Of a stretch of 64,000 nucleotides of DNA, positions 1 through 13,128 are shown one piece after another. Source of the stretch: Phalacrocorax aristotelis (taxonomy: Eukaryota > Chordata > Aves > Suliformes > Phalacrocoracidae); assembly GCF_949628215.1 (NCBI RefSeq), contig NC_134285.1:26240797-26304796 (forward strand), given 5' to 3'. Position 1 is the first letter of the stretch, and every line of letters starts with the position of its first letter. The notes below the pieces were generated by a model. It was not told the DNA's origin. It searched no databases and saw only the letters and a list, made by a program, of their open reading frames with translations. A program made the translations under genes and the position numbers.

Positions 1-3000
1 GTGTCCAACGCAAGATTTCTCAGGGCATTAAATTCAAAGCAAATCAGATAATCTCCACAATGCAGCCCAGGCTCAGCTGTCCTCAGCCAGAGACTGAAAT
101 TACTGCTTTGCACAGCCCCTCTGTATGGATATCAGGAAAACTGGACACAAAATTCCCCTGCTTAAGACAAGAATGGTTTATCCACAACACCCACAAAGGG
201 TTACACGCGGGAGGAGGCTTGTCAGGACTTGCTGCCGCCTCTGGGATTCTCTCCAGTGCTATTCGCCTCCAGATGGGCTGACCAAGTGCTTGTTGGCTCC
301 CCACACTGAGGCTGCAGAAACAGCATTGCCAGGACTTGGTTAACCTGAACATTTAAAGAAAAACCAGCTAAAATGAAAAGAGTGAACTAGAGCAGCTCTT
401 TGCTCTGTGCCGCTGGCTTCCAAGCCACAGCACACAGCTGTGGGAAACATCACGTGTCTGCAGAGCTCACCATGCCAGCAGTGACATCCAACAAGAGCCA
501 AGAGGGGCTGTGACCTACCAGTGAGGACAGGCCATTACCCCACACTTCAAACCTGAACCCCAGCCCTTATACGTTTAGGGCACCAGCCAAGGCTCAGGTG
601 GGCACAGAGCACTCTGGACTACCAGGGCAGCTGACCTCAGCCCCCAGAAGTTTTCTGAACACAGAGCAAGCACAGAGCACACTGCAGCCAGGCTGCCTTG
701 CAGGCTGCCACTGGCCCTGGAAAATACATCCCCTCCTACTCAGGAGGTGATTTCTGTTCAGACCTTACCAGCTGGGGACCTGGCCTCACAAAAGAAGACA
801 GACAATAATACACCAGGTGTTCTCATGGATGCAAAGATGAGATTTAAAAGAAACATTAAAACCAAACCCGAGTTCCTCTGCACCTTAGCAGTCTGTTCCA
901 GAGAGACTCAGATGAGAAAAGGAGGGGCCTGCAAGACAAATCTCTGGGGAACCAGAGAGCTTTTCCGTGAGACTTTCACTGAAGTTCACAAACAGCCCAA
1001 ACTAACGCTTGATAACATCCATAGGAAAGCACCCAGCAGTATGAGCAGCTGTTGCCTGGAGTCCTGCACATCTACTTAGTTTTTCCCTTGAGAGGATAAA
1101 CACTGCATTACATCATTCATTTGATATCTAGTTAATAATGTTAATAATATAACCTGCAATAATCTAGAGCAAATAAAACCAAGATCTACTCTGATACTAT
1201 GATGTTTTAGCGTAACACCAAACTTACCAAGTCTTGTGGCACAGTTTGTTGGTTTAAACAAACACAAACCCCCAGTCCAAGAAGCTTAACAGCAAGCGGA
1301 AGTCCCAGGGTTGATCAGACAGAAGTTCCGCGGTTCCTTGCATTAAAGACAGTCACAGCTCCACAGGTCACCTCTCACGGCAGCCCATAACAGACGGTTA
1401 AGGATGAGTTAGGAAGCAAACGAAGGCAGAATGACACACACCTCCGTCAGTCCCTCCTGCTCCCAACACTCAGGGTTTCAGGGATTAGATAGCCTCAAGT
1501 TTCTCCATGGACCACCCTAATTCCTTCATAGCCCACCAGATCGCTGAGCTCTGCCTCAGACAGCAGTGGCAAGGTCTGCTCTTCAGTTACCTATGCAAAA
1601 AAGTGTCTCGTATTGTCACAGCCTGCTGCGTGCCCATTTCAATGGTACCTCCCAGCTCTCACACAGAGAAGATGAATACAAGATGATTACCCACTATGTC
1701 TCACAGCACAACTCAGTATTTTATAGATTTCCTTCCCAAAACTATACTAAAAATATTTTATTCCTTTATGCACCCCATTTGTTCATTACTCCCTCATTCT
1801 CTAGAATTTTTTGAGAGAAAGTAAAATAATACAGCTACATTATCGCTGAATCAAACTGATTAGATGTGTGACTTCCATTAAATAACACAGTAAGTTCCAA
1901 GGGAGGAGGAAATTAGAGTCGTAGAGGATCAGCACTTCTGTGGAGATGTAGCTGCAATTCAGTTTCAGAATTAATCAGAGCCCAAGAGCCTATTCAGAAT
2001 TCCCTTGCAGATTTTGCAACACAATGAAATAATTTCGAATACATTGGTGGTGATTCCAGATCCATCTTCCTTCCAAGAGACGTACGAAACATATGTCATG
2101 GTACTGATGTTTTCTTATCCAAGCATAGCACCAGCTTGCTATAGGACCGACTCCAGTCTCCAACAACATTAGCATTTTCTATCCTCACAAATACCTTGGC
2201 GCCAGAGAAGCTGCTGACATTCAGATTTAACAGGCACAGTGTCTCCTTACTTTTTTTCCTGAGGACTAGTGAGAAGCACTCTATGTCACTCAGTTTTATT
2301 TAAGGCCATGGCTCACTCTTTACAAAGAAGCATGGTTTGTGGTTAAGTAGGAGTGTGTGTGTAAGGTCTGAGATTTCGCCCAAGTCCTATGGCCAACAAG
2401 AAGGACCAATCCACATCCAGAGACATGTGAACTGGAGGAACTCTATGATGAGGCCACCCATGTTATCACACTCACCTTCTTGCTCCCATAGTATGACCAG
2501 ACCTTCCCATTTCCAGACCAGGACCTCTCTCGGGGTGGCCCAGGGCCCTGCTAGCATGGGGCTTGCTCATCCCCTGTCAGTTTGACAGGAAGAGGGTACC
2601 CTGCACTCCCCTGCTCCCAAGCCCAGCTCATCTGGGCTGCTCAAAGAACGATGACAATCTCCCAGCTCACAGAAGAGGAAACCCCCTGGGTTAATCAACA
2701 GCCACTGAGTGTGCCTAGTGCTGGGTCATCTCCAGCAGAACCACAGTGGCTCAGAGGGAGCACTGGGACACACCCGAGTCACACACAGCTCCTGCCAGTC
2801 CCATTCCTCCCTCCAGTTCCAGCCAGACTTGGCTAGTCTGCACTGACTTCCCAGGCCAGGGAAGTCATTTTCACTCCAAAGTATTTTGTAACTTTGGGTT
2901 CAGTTTGCAGCACCAAGTTCCTGCCAACCCCTTCGTAGCCCCTTCCCCAAAACTCTGTTGTTATCTGCTGAACAAAGCCACATAACGATCTGTCCCTCAG

Positions 3001-6000
3001 GTCACACCAAAGCTGCTTCCCCATGAAACTCATCTGCCATTACTGCCTGCTCAGAGGCAAAGCACAGCAGTCCTGCCAGGGGAGACAACAGACATACAAA
3101 GCCACATCATTAGCCTGGCTCCCTTAAACATAAGCAGATCTGACAAGAACATTGATCAAGATACAAATCAGCTAGCCAAGTTCAGCAAGATCTGCAAGCG
3201 GGCGCACAGAGCTGTATTCCCTTTGAAAACAAGGATGAAGGAAGAGAGATGATGTCCTCATACCTCTCCGGGCCACAGTTCCAGGCACCATCCTAGTTTT
3301 GGTACATGTGGGACATCACCTGGATACAAGCCACACTGACTCCAGAACTGCTAACAAAGCAAGCAGGAGACCTTTAGCTAAAAATCTAGACACAGCAGCT
3401 GGATGCAAAGCAACCCTAATGCACAGCAACGCACCTTCTCAAGTCCCTGTTCTAAGCTTTTCTAAACCCTTTATCTGCCTTTCTGTCAAGGGAACACCTC
3501 ACTCCTTTACCGTTAAATTAAAAGCATCACTGGTCAGAGGGTTTCCAACAGTCCTAAGGCTGGGTCACTGCTCTCACAGCAGGGGATGAGACTGGTGAAA
3601 ATTCAGGAGCATAACACCAAGATGCCCTCAGGGCAAGTAGATAGCTCAGGTGCTCTGGAGGATTCAGGACTGAAATCCTCTCCTGAGCCCAATGAAGACA
3701 GAGTGGCTCACACAGCTACAACACTAAATGACCTGGGAATTGTTTTCTCTCTCATCAGAATACCCCAGCAGCCAGCTCAGAACTGAGCTCGCACCATGCT
3801 AATGCATCCTGAATCATGGCACCCCAGAGAGTCTGAAAGGCTAAAATAACAATACCTGTAGCTTGAAGCCACAAACTTTGGGGGAACCTCCATTCCCAAA
3901 AGGCAAATATGTTCCAGATGACGTCTCCATGGAAAACCTACAAGCCCAGGGGAAGAGTTGATATTCAATGGCAATGGAAATGGTCTCTAGTCCCAACTTC
4001 ACTCTCTTGCTCAATTAAGGTTTTGGAGGAGCTGAATGGTCACAGCAGAGCAGGTAGGAAGAGCAAATTGAGCCTTCAGCACACACCCATGCCTCCTGTG
4101 AGCGCTTCCTTATATACCATAAAACAGAATAAAAGCACCGTTAATTAGAAGACAAACTGAACATGCCTTTAAGAAAAGGCAGCACACACACACTAGCAGC
4201 AGCTATTTATCCAGTGGCCAGTTAAAAACACAATCCCAAATGAGTTGGCAGCAGCATGGAAATCCCATCATGACTGACTTCCTCCCCTCCAAGGCAAGAT
4301 TCCGACGCTCCCCTTCTGCCATGCATTGGGTGACTGGGACCCCCAAGGACTTCAAAAGCATCCCAGGTCAGAAAGTCACTGCAGCAGGGGTACAGTGTTG
4401 GCTTTAGTCCATTATTTCCTCCCAAAATGAAGCTGCACTGAACCCCAGGTGTTCCTTTCCCTCTATTAAAAGGGTGGCCTGCTTCTTATTTGGAGAAATA
4501 ATAAAATTCAGTGGACTGATTTTCATTCATCAGCAGCCAGAAATCTGATCTCAAGTTAACAACACTACCCCAAACATAGCTATCACATCTATCATTTAAG
4601 TTATCTGCTGTGGGTACTAGCATGCATGGATTTTACAGCTGCATTAAGCGGGGCTGCCTATATCACAATGACTAATTTATTCTCAGAAGGGCTAATTTAA
4701 TCTGGCAGCGAATGTTCTCAAAGCCTCCTTGCACAGAAAAGCTTTTATCTTGGTTGGCTTAACAACACTACAGCATATCCAAAAATGTGGAGGGATGCCA
4801 AAGAAGAACACTACCCTTGTCTTTTGAGTCCTCTAGTACTTTTGTTGGAGAAAACATAGACTGCCTCTGTTTTTCTGGTTTTTTTTCTTTTTTAAAGCCA
4901 ACTGTGTTTTCAAGGCAAAATATACAACAGCTCAGGCTACTACCCCTCACATACAACTGTGTCTTGACAGAAAAAGATGTGCTCTTAATAAAACTAAAAC
5001 CCAACAAAGATTGTTCCGTATTAGACATGTCCACTTCCAACTGCCCATCTGCATAGCAAGAGTGGTAGCCAGCACACCTGGCCCGGGGTGTGCTACCTGC
5101 CACTGGAAGGTGACCTTCCCCAGCCCACACTACAGAGGAATAAACTTCAGAAGAAATTCAAAAGCCCTCTGTGTTAAGAAGCTGTGTAACTGCATCATGA
5201 AGCATTTCAGAGAGAGCATCCTTCAGATTCCCAGCTCCTTCACATTTCCAGCCTCTGCCATCCGAGGTGGGGTGCGGGGGTCAGGGGTTGGGCAATAACT
5301 AATTAAGCAATCAGAAAGCTTTTTTCATTGTTTTTAAATTCTAGATCATATTTTCCCCTTACTTGTGAAAGTAAGCACAGAGGCAGCACACATCCAAAGT
5401 CATGCTTAGCCATTTGGAGGGGGCTGTCTCTTAGCTCTGCAATGAGAGTCACCGCATCACCTGTGTCATACGGGCACAGCATGGAGAAGTGGTCCTCACC
5501 TGTATCTACCCCTTGCAAGGCAGACCACTGGAAAGCCAAGCACTGCCCCTTGGGATTAGAGGGGCTAAAACAAGTGTTTTTAAAGCATTACAATAGACAT
5601 AGCTTTACCAGGATAACACTCCGCACTTAGTGTCACCATCATCCTGCTGCAAAAGAAAAGCTGGTGCTGTGCAAGGATCACAGCCTGGATCATGCCTGAG
5701 AGTACAAGGGCAAGAACACGCCCCAGATGGCATCCAACAATTTAGGACAACTCAGTAATTCAGGAACAACGGGAAAAAATCAGAGGGAAGCAGAACATTA
5801 AGACAGGCCAGAGGAGGAAACAAACAAACAAAAACCAAACAACACAACACTCCCCCTTGTTCCTATCTGTCAGGAACTGCTGTCCCAAGAATAGGCTATT
5901 CAGAAACCAGGAAATTCAGAGAGCAGCAGGGAAGGGCTGAGTAATGGCTATTAAAAAAAAAAAAAACCACAAACCAAACCAAAACAAAAACCACAACAAA

Positions 6001-9000
6001 AACCACAACAAAACAACTCAAACAGGAAGGAGACGAAACATGGACAGCAGCTGCTCTGGGTCTTGGAGAGATGAACAAGTCAATCCAGAACATATTAGCC
6101 AACCTTTATTTTTAAAAGCTCTGCAAACACATGGTACTGCCATAAAAAGCAGTCGACCCTCTGCTCCTGGGAGGCAAATTTAGCTCTGGTTGAATCAGGC
6201 AAAGCTGGTGCCTCTCCAGGCCATGCATGGCTGCCAGGACATAAACTGCTCCCCATTTATGCCCTGATCTTTGCCTTTATTTGCTCCCCTACAGCATTAG
6301 CATCCCAATATCACAAAGACTTACAGGCTGGACAGATGCCTTCCAGAAGAGTAAGTGCAGTCCATTTCAGGGATGCTATTAGCAGAGGGTGAGGAGCCAT
6401 TTCCCTTACCCACGCTGAAGGGTATGAGGTAAAGGGCAACTTGGATGGGTTTCCTACGACTCTCTGAATGACAGAGCAGAAGACAAGCACTCCCATTTCA
6501 CAGCCAGCCTCAGCACTGCCCGTCTAACCCCCAGGAAAGCCAGGCTATGGTTAAGGTTTGCTCAAGTCTTCCCACATGACAGTCTTTGTTCCATGACCTA
6601 AATGAAATCAATTTTTCAGTAATTCTCCCTGGGACAGTAATATTATTCACTAACCCATAATCTTAAAAATTCTGCCTGTTCTCCAGCTGTGGGGCTCTGG
6701 GAGGGAGCACAAGGGATTTCTCAGCAACCGAGGGCTTATTTTTAATACAATTCCTTGGCTACCGCTCACAGGCTAGAGAGGGAGCTGCGTCTTTTCAACC
6801 AAATAACTGCTTCAGAACATGTTTGGGAAAAAAACTCTCCAATTCATTTTATCTTGCACTGTGAGATTCTGTCAGATTAAAGATAAAAAATTAAGAAGTG
6901 GGAAGACCCTCCAAGTCTGTCCCTGAGCATCATCCTCAGACCCTGGCAGATAACATGTAGTCATGTGTAACAACACTTCAACCACCACATCTTGTCTCAG
7001 TAAAAGATTCAACTGTCAAATGACATAAGTCACAGTTTCCTTTGTAAAGATATATGTAGTAGATGCCATTTTGGGACACCAGTGCTCACATAAACAACAC
7101 TGGCTGAGGTCCGGAGTGAGGCGGGAAGCATCCTGTGTCTGCAAATGCAGCCCAACAGCAAGAGAGAGCAAGCCTCTGTGCCCTTCCTTTTTTACACCTG
7201 CAAAGTCCTTTTAGTCTGAGTGGGCTGTATTTGGGGTTTTTTTGTCAGGGAGCCAGTATGAACCACAGGGCGAGCTCAGAGAGCCTAACTTACCCCACCG
7301 CAGCACTTGAAGAGCCTTTCCCTGCAGCCTGCACATATCGCCAAGCGTCCCACCACCCATTGCAGGCAGGGCAGGGAAATGCACCCTGCTGAGATGACAG
7401 CTTCCACAGACCCAACCTATTCTGAGCTCTGGGACTTGCTGAGATAACTACAACACAAGGCCTTTGCATGTAGACCTAGCCTTCACACTGACTCCCAGGA
7501 CAAGACCTCAAGTAAATTGTCCCAAAGCAAACAGGCTCTCATGGTTCAAATTTTAAGTAAAATTCTTTTTTTCTGCCACCATGCAATGCAACAAGTAAAT
7601 AAAGATTAAATATAGCTACAGCATGGGATGTGATGGATGGAATTTATGTATGATGGAATGCAAGACAAAACAGTAGGTGTGTAAACTTAAAGCTAGAACG
7701 CTCCTTCCAAAAACACATCTTCCAAAACAGTTAATTGGTAGCTAGCCTGTTAGGGCAAGGTAGAGGAGATTTTCTTTCTAAATGCAGAGACTAGGTATCA
7801 AAGAAGGTTCAGGGACATACACAATAGGGAATGTCTGCCTGCACACTGGTTCAGGGCAGAGGGACCACCATCTCAGCACAAACATTTTACCTTAAATTCT
7901 CTTAATCTCTAAGAGAACTGGGTATTATTCCATTTTCTTATGTAAAAATGAGGTAAAGGAAACATAACTATTACTAATGCAAAGTTACCTTATTATTCAC
8001 AATAGGTAACAGAGAAATGTTACTTAATTTGCACAGAAAGCCCCAGCTCAATTCTTCATTCTCTGATCATCTCAGGTTTCATCATGTTAAGAGGTAAAAA
8101 AAAAAAAAAATCAAACACACACAGCCGGAAACTGTTCTTCACAATTCCTAAGATGCTAATTACATGGCCATCTTTGGGGGTTATTTTCTTTTAACTTCTT
8201 ACTCTAAATTCAGGCCTGCTAGGAGAGTTCAGGTTAAAGATAGCTGCACTAAAATGGGGCCTCACACAGGAAGTGTGCGGCATGAAGCAGCTGCCTTCCC
8301 ACCTCCATCCTCTGCCAAGATCTATGACCAGCACAGGCCTGCTGAATTTTCTGGGCTCTCAAACACCCCTTTTTCACCACCACAAATACAACTAATTTTA
8401 GACTGCAGCCACGAGGCAGCTCTGAATGAATGAACCCATAGCAATAATGTAATAGCAGTCAAGAATTTCCCTGAGCATTTCACACCAGAAGTAAAAACCT
8501 TGCTCCCCCTACCTCACAGACGTTATACTGTTGAGAAAATGGATTGTGTTTTCCTATGGCATCTGTTCTAATTGTGTTCCCTTTGATCAGAGAAGAAAAT
8601 ATGTCCTTTGCAGAGCATGCAGAGATCTGGCACTGCTTATGAAAATCACACTGCTTCTCTCCAGTTGCAAGACAGATACTGAGTGGCGATTGGGAACAAC
8701 AGGAAAACAGCAAGGTGAATATCACACCCCAAGGCAGAAGCTGCTCATCACTTTTTTTTTTTTATTTGAAGGAAAAAAAGGTACATACACATCTGTGTTT
8801 GCAAACTTGTGTGCTCAGGTGCCTTGCTCTGAAATCTTCAGGAGCGTCAATGGGTTTCAGGCTAGAGTACTTTGCCTGCATAACAGTTGCAAAATCAGGC
8901 CCGGGAAGCAAAACCAACCAAAAACCTCCAACGATTTGCACTACAACTGAAGTTCCCCTACAAACCATCACTTTTACTGTATCAGATAGAAGGGAAGACT

Positions 9001-12000
9001 ACTTCCTTTCCTTTTAGAACATCACTGACTGCTGCTAAGAGCCATGAGGCAAATCAGCATCTCTTTGTTGTTTTCCAACTCTCCTGTTCTCCCTGTTTTC
9101 AGCAGCTTTGCACAGATCAGTCTGGGAGAACACCTTCTCATCGCAGTTTGATGAGAAGCTGGCATACCTGTCTAGAAGCTCGAAGGTATATTCAGTCCTG
9201 CCGCCTTTGTTATTATTTTAATCTCCATATTATGCAAATACTTTTTTCTGCTTGTCTCACCTGGCAGGCATCAATCTTTTCCTCGGCTTGGTGCAAAGAT
9301 GAGTGAATGTGAACCTACACATGGAAACATGATCACAGTCCTGATGTTCAGCACGTGTACAGAGCCATGGTAATACCAGCAAAAGTGATGCATAGCTCCA
9401 TTGCAGACCCTACAAAAAACACTATTAAAAAGAGTTTAAAAAATTTAGTTTCTTTCAGCATAGGATATTCCTTTCTGATTAAAGCAGTTACAAGAAATCA
9501 AATGTAGGTGTTTACAATGGTACCACAGACAAGATGTGGAACACCTACTTTCATACTTCTCTTTACCCATAAGTCTTAGATCAGAGCAGATGCTAGAACT
9601 CTGTATATTTCCTTTCAAAGCCACCCATCCTCATACTGAAAGATCTCTGCATCAACGACATCCTTTAAATACAAGCATTTATCTGCTAAAATCACATCTG
9701 AAAGGGAAAAAAAGATAATCTTTTACATAATAAGGTTACTTTCATCCCTTCTCTCACTGTATTAGTGAGTAACACTGCCAATGGGAAGACTTTTGCAGAT
9801 GACAACACTGTGCCAAGGGCCCACAACCCGCTGAAACACACACAGTGTGGGTGTTGCGGACAGGCTGTAGCCTGGCCTCTGGCTGAATGCCCTTCAGGTA
9901 CAGGAGGGCATTAGCTGCACTCCCAGAGCGCATCTGCCAGTTGTGCTTCATCCAGAAGGACAGCAGTTGCTGTGCTTTGGATCACTGCATGATCTCTCAC
10001 ACACAGAAAGCATGACTGATTAGGAAGTGAGCTTCAAAAACATGCTCATAAACCAAAACAAGGCATTGATGGAGACACCCTCCCTCCTTTCATAACGGCA
10101 GCTGAGACAGAGCTCCAGTCAGAACAGAAACATGAGGAACTGAATTTCAGAACTGAATTTCAGGTGCAGGACCTGTTGAGGGAACACAAGAAACTCTGCA
10201 CGGTCTTCCATCTTCTTAGGAAGTGCTCAGGTTCCAGAAGAGAAGCTCCCTTTCTGTTAACTGTCCCAGTCACACCCGTAGTGAGATCTTTTGGTACTCA
10301 GTATACAAACATGCACATCCCCTTTCCCAGCATCTCCCTAAGAGCAGCCCTGAGCAGTCACAGCCACCGCAGCCCCACCGTCCATACAACAGCAGCTGGG
10401 GAGGACTGAGCATGTTTGCTTCACTTGGCATCACTCAGGGGATATCTGGAGACATTGCTCCATCGCCCTGCCCTTGTGACAGCCTCATCCCCCATCTGTG
10501 CTTAAGCCACACCTCTAGACAGCCTCATATCAGTTCCTAAAGTTGTTGCCTTCCTGCCTCCAAGCAGGAATTGCTTCCTTGCATAACACCTAAGGAAAAC
10601 AGAGCAGGTACATTGCTAAAAGCTTCCAGGGATTTCCTGGGACATGTGGATATCGCTACATTTAGACAGAGAAGCCTTTGGGAGAGGGAAGTTTTCAGTC
10701 TGTGCTTTCCACACCAACCCAAGTTTGTTTAGTTCCTAAAAATGAATGAATGACATGCTATAGTTATATGTTATGCTACATAATACTCACTCTAGTTTCC
10801 CCTACTGCCTACTCCAGTCACAGAGTCTGGAAAGCAGAAGGGCCTCTGCTGAAACGAAAGCCCCATTTCAAGCACATTGGTTGAAAGAGACCAACCAGGA
10901 GGGTATCTTGCGTATTCACAAAGTGTTTCTCAGCAAGTTTTACATACAGCCCCAAATCGCTTTAATTATAATTTAAAACATATCTGCTTAAAAGCATTGT
11001 GCCATACCTAGTCTACCACCTGATATCTTAGGCTCAGCCTGGAACGTGACAACCACCAGTCCCCTCACCAGTTCTCACTGGTGCAAGGAGAGCACCTCTG
11101 ACCAACTCTTCCAGTGACACCATGGGCCAAGGGGCACACACCTATGCTTACAGTGACCAGGAGAAGTTTAACCTTGAGTGTGACTCCTGCAGATGATCCA
11201 GAGGATGCCAGCATGGTAGCACCCATCCCAGCCTGCCTGTTCCCACTCCCCTGCATGGCCCTGGCGCTCTTCCCGGGGTCCCAAGCCCCATCCCTCCATT
11301 TAGCAGCAACCACAACCCACTGTGCTTTTCATAAAGCAACTAAACGCTGTCTTAACAGCTCCTACCCTTTTGCCTCTCCAGTCCCCTTGGGAGGCAGAAT
11401 CAAGACCTTACTGCTGTAATAGTTAAAGACATCCCAGCCTCCCACTAATATTTATTCATTGGTATTGTTGTGCTGTGCTACCCATTAGCTGAATGAGTGC
11501 TCCTTCTTTCACAGGATTCACACTGTCAATATGCTGATAGACAATATCATCGTAACCTCTCTTCCTGCTTGTCAAGACATCCGAGCTTCTTTCGGCTCCT
11601 CTAAAATGGGCTCATTGTTCCTGATCACTGAAAGGGCAGTTCTAGCCCAAGCTCATCTCTCTCAGATGACTGGAAACACACACACTTGTACCTAGGCCCG
11701 GCTTCCTCCTCTCCCAGGGATCTGTCTGGGTAACAGATCATATTTGCTCTTCTCACAGCTATGCCCTGCTGGCAGCTCCCAGCCGTCCTCTCGGCAGGCT
11801 GGTACGACCTCGGTTGGGCTGGAGCGCTCGCCTTGCAGTGGAAAGTCTTCTCCCAAGTACATGACCTCGCCTTCCATCCGACAAAATTTCATCCTGTGCC
11901 CACTGCTCCAGCCCCCCGGAACATCTACCAGTCCTCCCATTCCAACCCTTCCCTGCGTTGCTGAGGATACAAAGCCGAAGCTTTGTAAGATTTTAGTAGC

Positions 12001-12235
12001 ACCCTGCAGCATTTTGTGGCCACTGCTGACAGCGTTAAGGATGGGTCCCAGAGCAGGGCTGCCTCCCCCCCTCCCCAGGACACGTTACCATCTATCCGTA
12101 CCTTTTCTCCCTGGGACACATGTCTCCACAACAAATGCTCCAGCCATAGCAGAGGACAGAGATCTTCCCTCTGACTGGGGAAGCCAGGTCCTCCCTCAGA
12201 GAGAGGCGATTTATTTTCATCCTTCTTTTTCTTAC
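1..12235 (-). other. CDIP1: Presumed CDIP1 intron 1 (no coding exon seen)
   Basis: No open reading frame in this stretch resembles a known vertebrate protein, and none of the proline-rich or LITAF-like coding exons of CDIP1 is visible. The assignment is inferred. In human 16p13.3 the minus-strand gene CDIP1 lies immediately left of C16orf96 and has a long first intron. A good minus-strand splice donor sits at 12235, inside a CpG island. The plus strand here is visibly rich in A and C, as expected for an intron transcribed from the other strand. Content is otherwise unremarkable unique sequence with A-rich low-complexity patches near 5820-6017, 8095-8111 and 8751-8777. It could instead be an upstream intergenic region. 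Confidence 0.4.
5953..6017. repeat. A/C-rich low-complexity tract
   Basis: A run of about 13 A is followed by irregular units of the type CAAAAACCA and ACAACAAAA. It is simple sequence only; no target-site duplication or retroposon body is recognisable beside it. Confidence 0.7.
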
Positions 12236-12480
12236 CAGCGGCGGTGGTACTGCATTTCTCCTGCGTTTCCCCCGTGCTCTGTGTCCCCACACCTCCAGCC
12301 GGCCGCCGCGGCCTGCCCGGGGCCGGAGGGCTGACCGGTCCCGCCGGCCGGCCCGGCCTCCCCCACCGCACCGCACCGCACCGCACCGCACCGCACCGCC
12401 GCCCTCGCCCGGCTCCACGGCTCCACCGCTCCCCACGGCCCAGCCGGGCCCTGCGCCCAACCCTGGCCTCCCAAGGAGGC
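12236..12480 (-). other. CDIP1: Candidate CDIP1 non-coding first exon
   Basis: Read on the minus strand, this GC-rich block ends with CGCTG followed by the strong donor GTAAGAAA (GT at 12235-12234). No conserved protein is encoded, so it would be a 5' untranslated exon. CDIP1 (cell death-inducing p53 target 1) encodes a late endosomal/lysosomal LITAF-domain protein whose coding exons would lie left of this window. The transcription start cannot be placed; the right boundary given is only the approximate middle of the CpG island. The identification rests on synteny and the donor, not on protein similarity. Confidence 0.4.
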
Positions 12481-13050
12481 ACCTACCGGCTGCCGGCTGC
12501 TGGCGGCGGCTCCGGCACCTGCTGGCTCCGACGCGGGGCGGGGCGCTGGGCGGTGCCGCGGCGGGGCGGGCCTACAGCCCCCGCCGGGCCGCGGCAGGCC
12601 GCCTGCGCCTGCTCCCCCCGCCGAGCCGCCCCCGGGAAGGGGCGTGGGTAGAACCCCGCGGCTCGCCCGGTAACGTCCCCTGTGACCTCAGCCCCGGGCA
12701 CCCACCGCCAGCATCCCCAGCACGCGGGGCGCCCCCGTGAGGGGGGGACCGAGGGCAGCATGAGTGTCACCATCGCGCTGGTGGAGCTGGCAGACATGGC
12801 CTTCGGCACGGCCGACGGCGGCAGCCCCCAGGTCGGCACCCTCCGAGCCCTCCTGCGCAGCCTCCTGGAGCACCTCCACCCGCAGTAGGCCCCGGCACAG
12901 GTCGGGGAGGACGAGAGGGGTCTCCAGGAGTCTGTGGCCGGGGGGAAGCCCCGCTCCCTCCATCAGCAGAGGCAGCCGTGGCTGGGGAGGGCAGAGGGGC
13001 AGCCGAGCCGCCCCAGTGGGCCCCCGGGCACCGCAGAGCTGCCGGCACCG
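12240..13050. promoter_or_regulatory. CpG island, divergent CDIP1 / C16orf96 promoter
   Basis: A dense CpG and GC-rich block separates a candidate minus-strand first exon (donor at 12235) from the plus-strand start codon at 12760. The geometry is that of a bidirectional housekeeping promoter. The island extends into exon 1 of the C16orf96 homologue. No TATA box is evident on either strand. Confidence 0.65.
12366..12395. repeat. Pentanucleotide microsatellite (CCGCA)6
   Basis: Six perfect CCGCA units are flanked by the near-units CCCCA and CCGCC. The repeat lies inside the CpG island, within or just upstream of the candidate CDIP1 first exon. Confidence 0.95.
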
Positions 13051-13128
13051 GGCAGGCTGGTCACCGAGGTGCAGCAAACGGTGCAGCTGAAGAAGAGGAT
13101 GGAAGTGACTGAGAAGGGAATGATGAAG
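12760..13128 (+). pseudogene. C16orf96: C16orf96 pseudogene exon 1
   Basis: The start codon has A at -3. The N-terminal helix reads MSVTIALVELADMAFG and continues to EHLHPQ, then an in-frame TAG at 12886-12888. The same frame stays open for 80 further codons and ends in the coiled-coil-like LVTEVQQTVQLKKRMEVTEK before the donor AAG|GTGAGA. The exon is 369 nt (123 codons including the stop) and ends in phase 0. Family members continue past this point, so the TAG interrupts real coding sequence. Confidence 0.75.

Noticed and set aside
7910-7970. Third possible MIR fragment
   Set aside because: TATTATTCC...ATTTTC...AAAATGAGGTAAAGGAAAC resembles the MIR core only loosely in an AT-rich context; too weak to list.
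12832-12885. Tiny 54-nt intron that would remove the sequence before the exon 1 TAG
   Set aside because: The donor GTCGGC is poor, the intron would be too short, and the removed segment is the best family match in the exon. The TAG itself would also remain.
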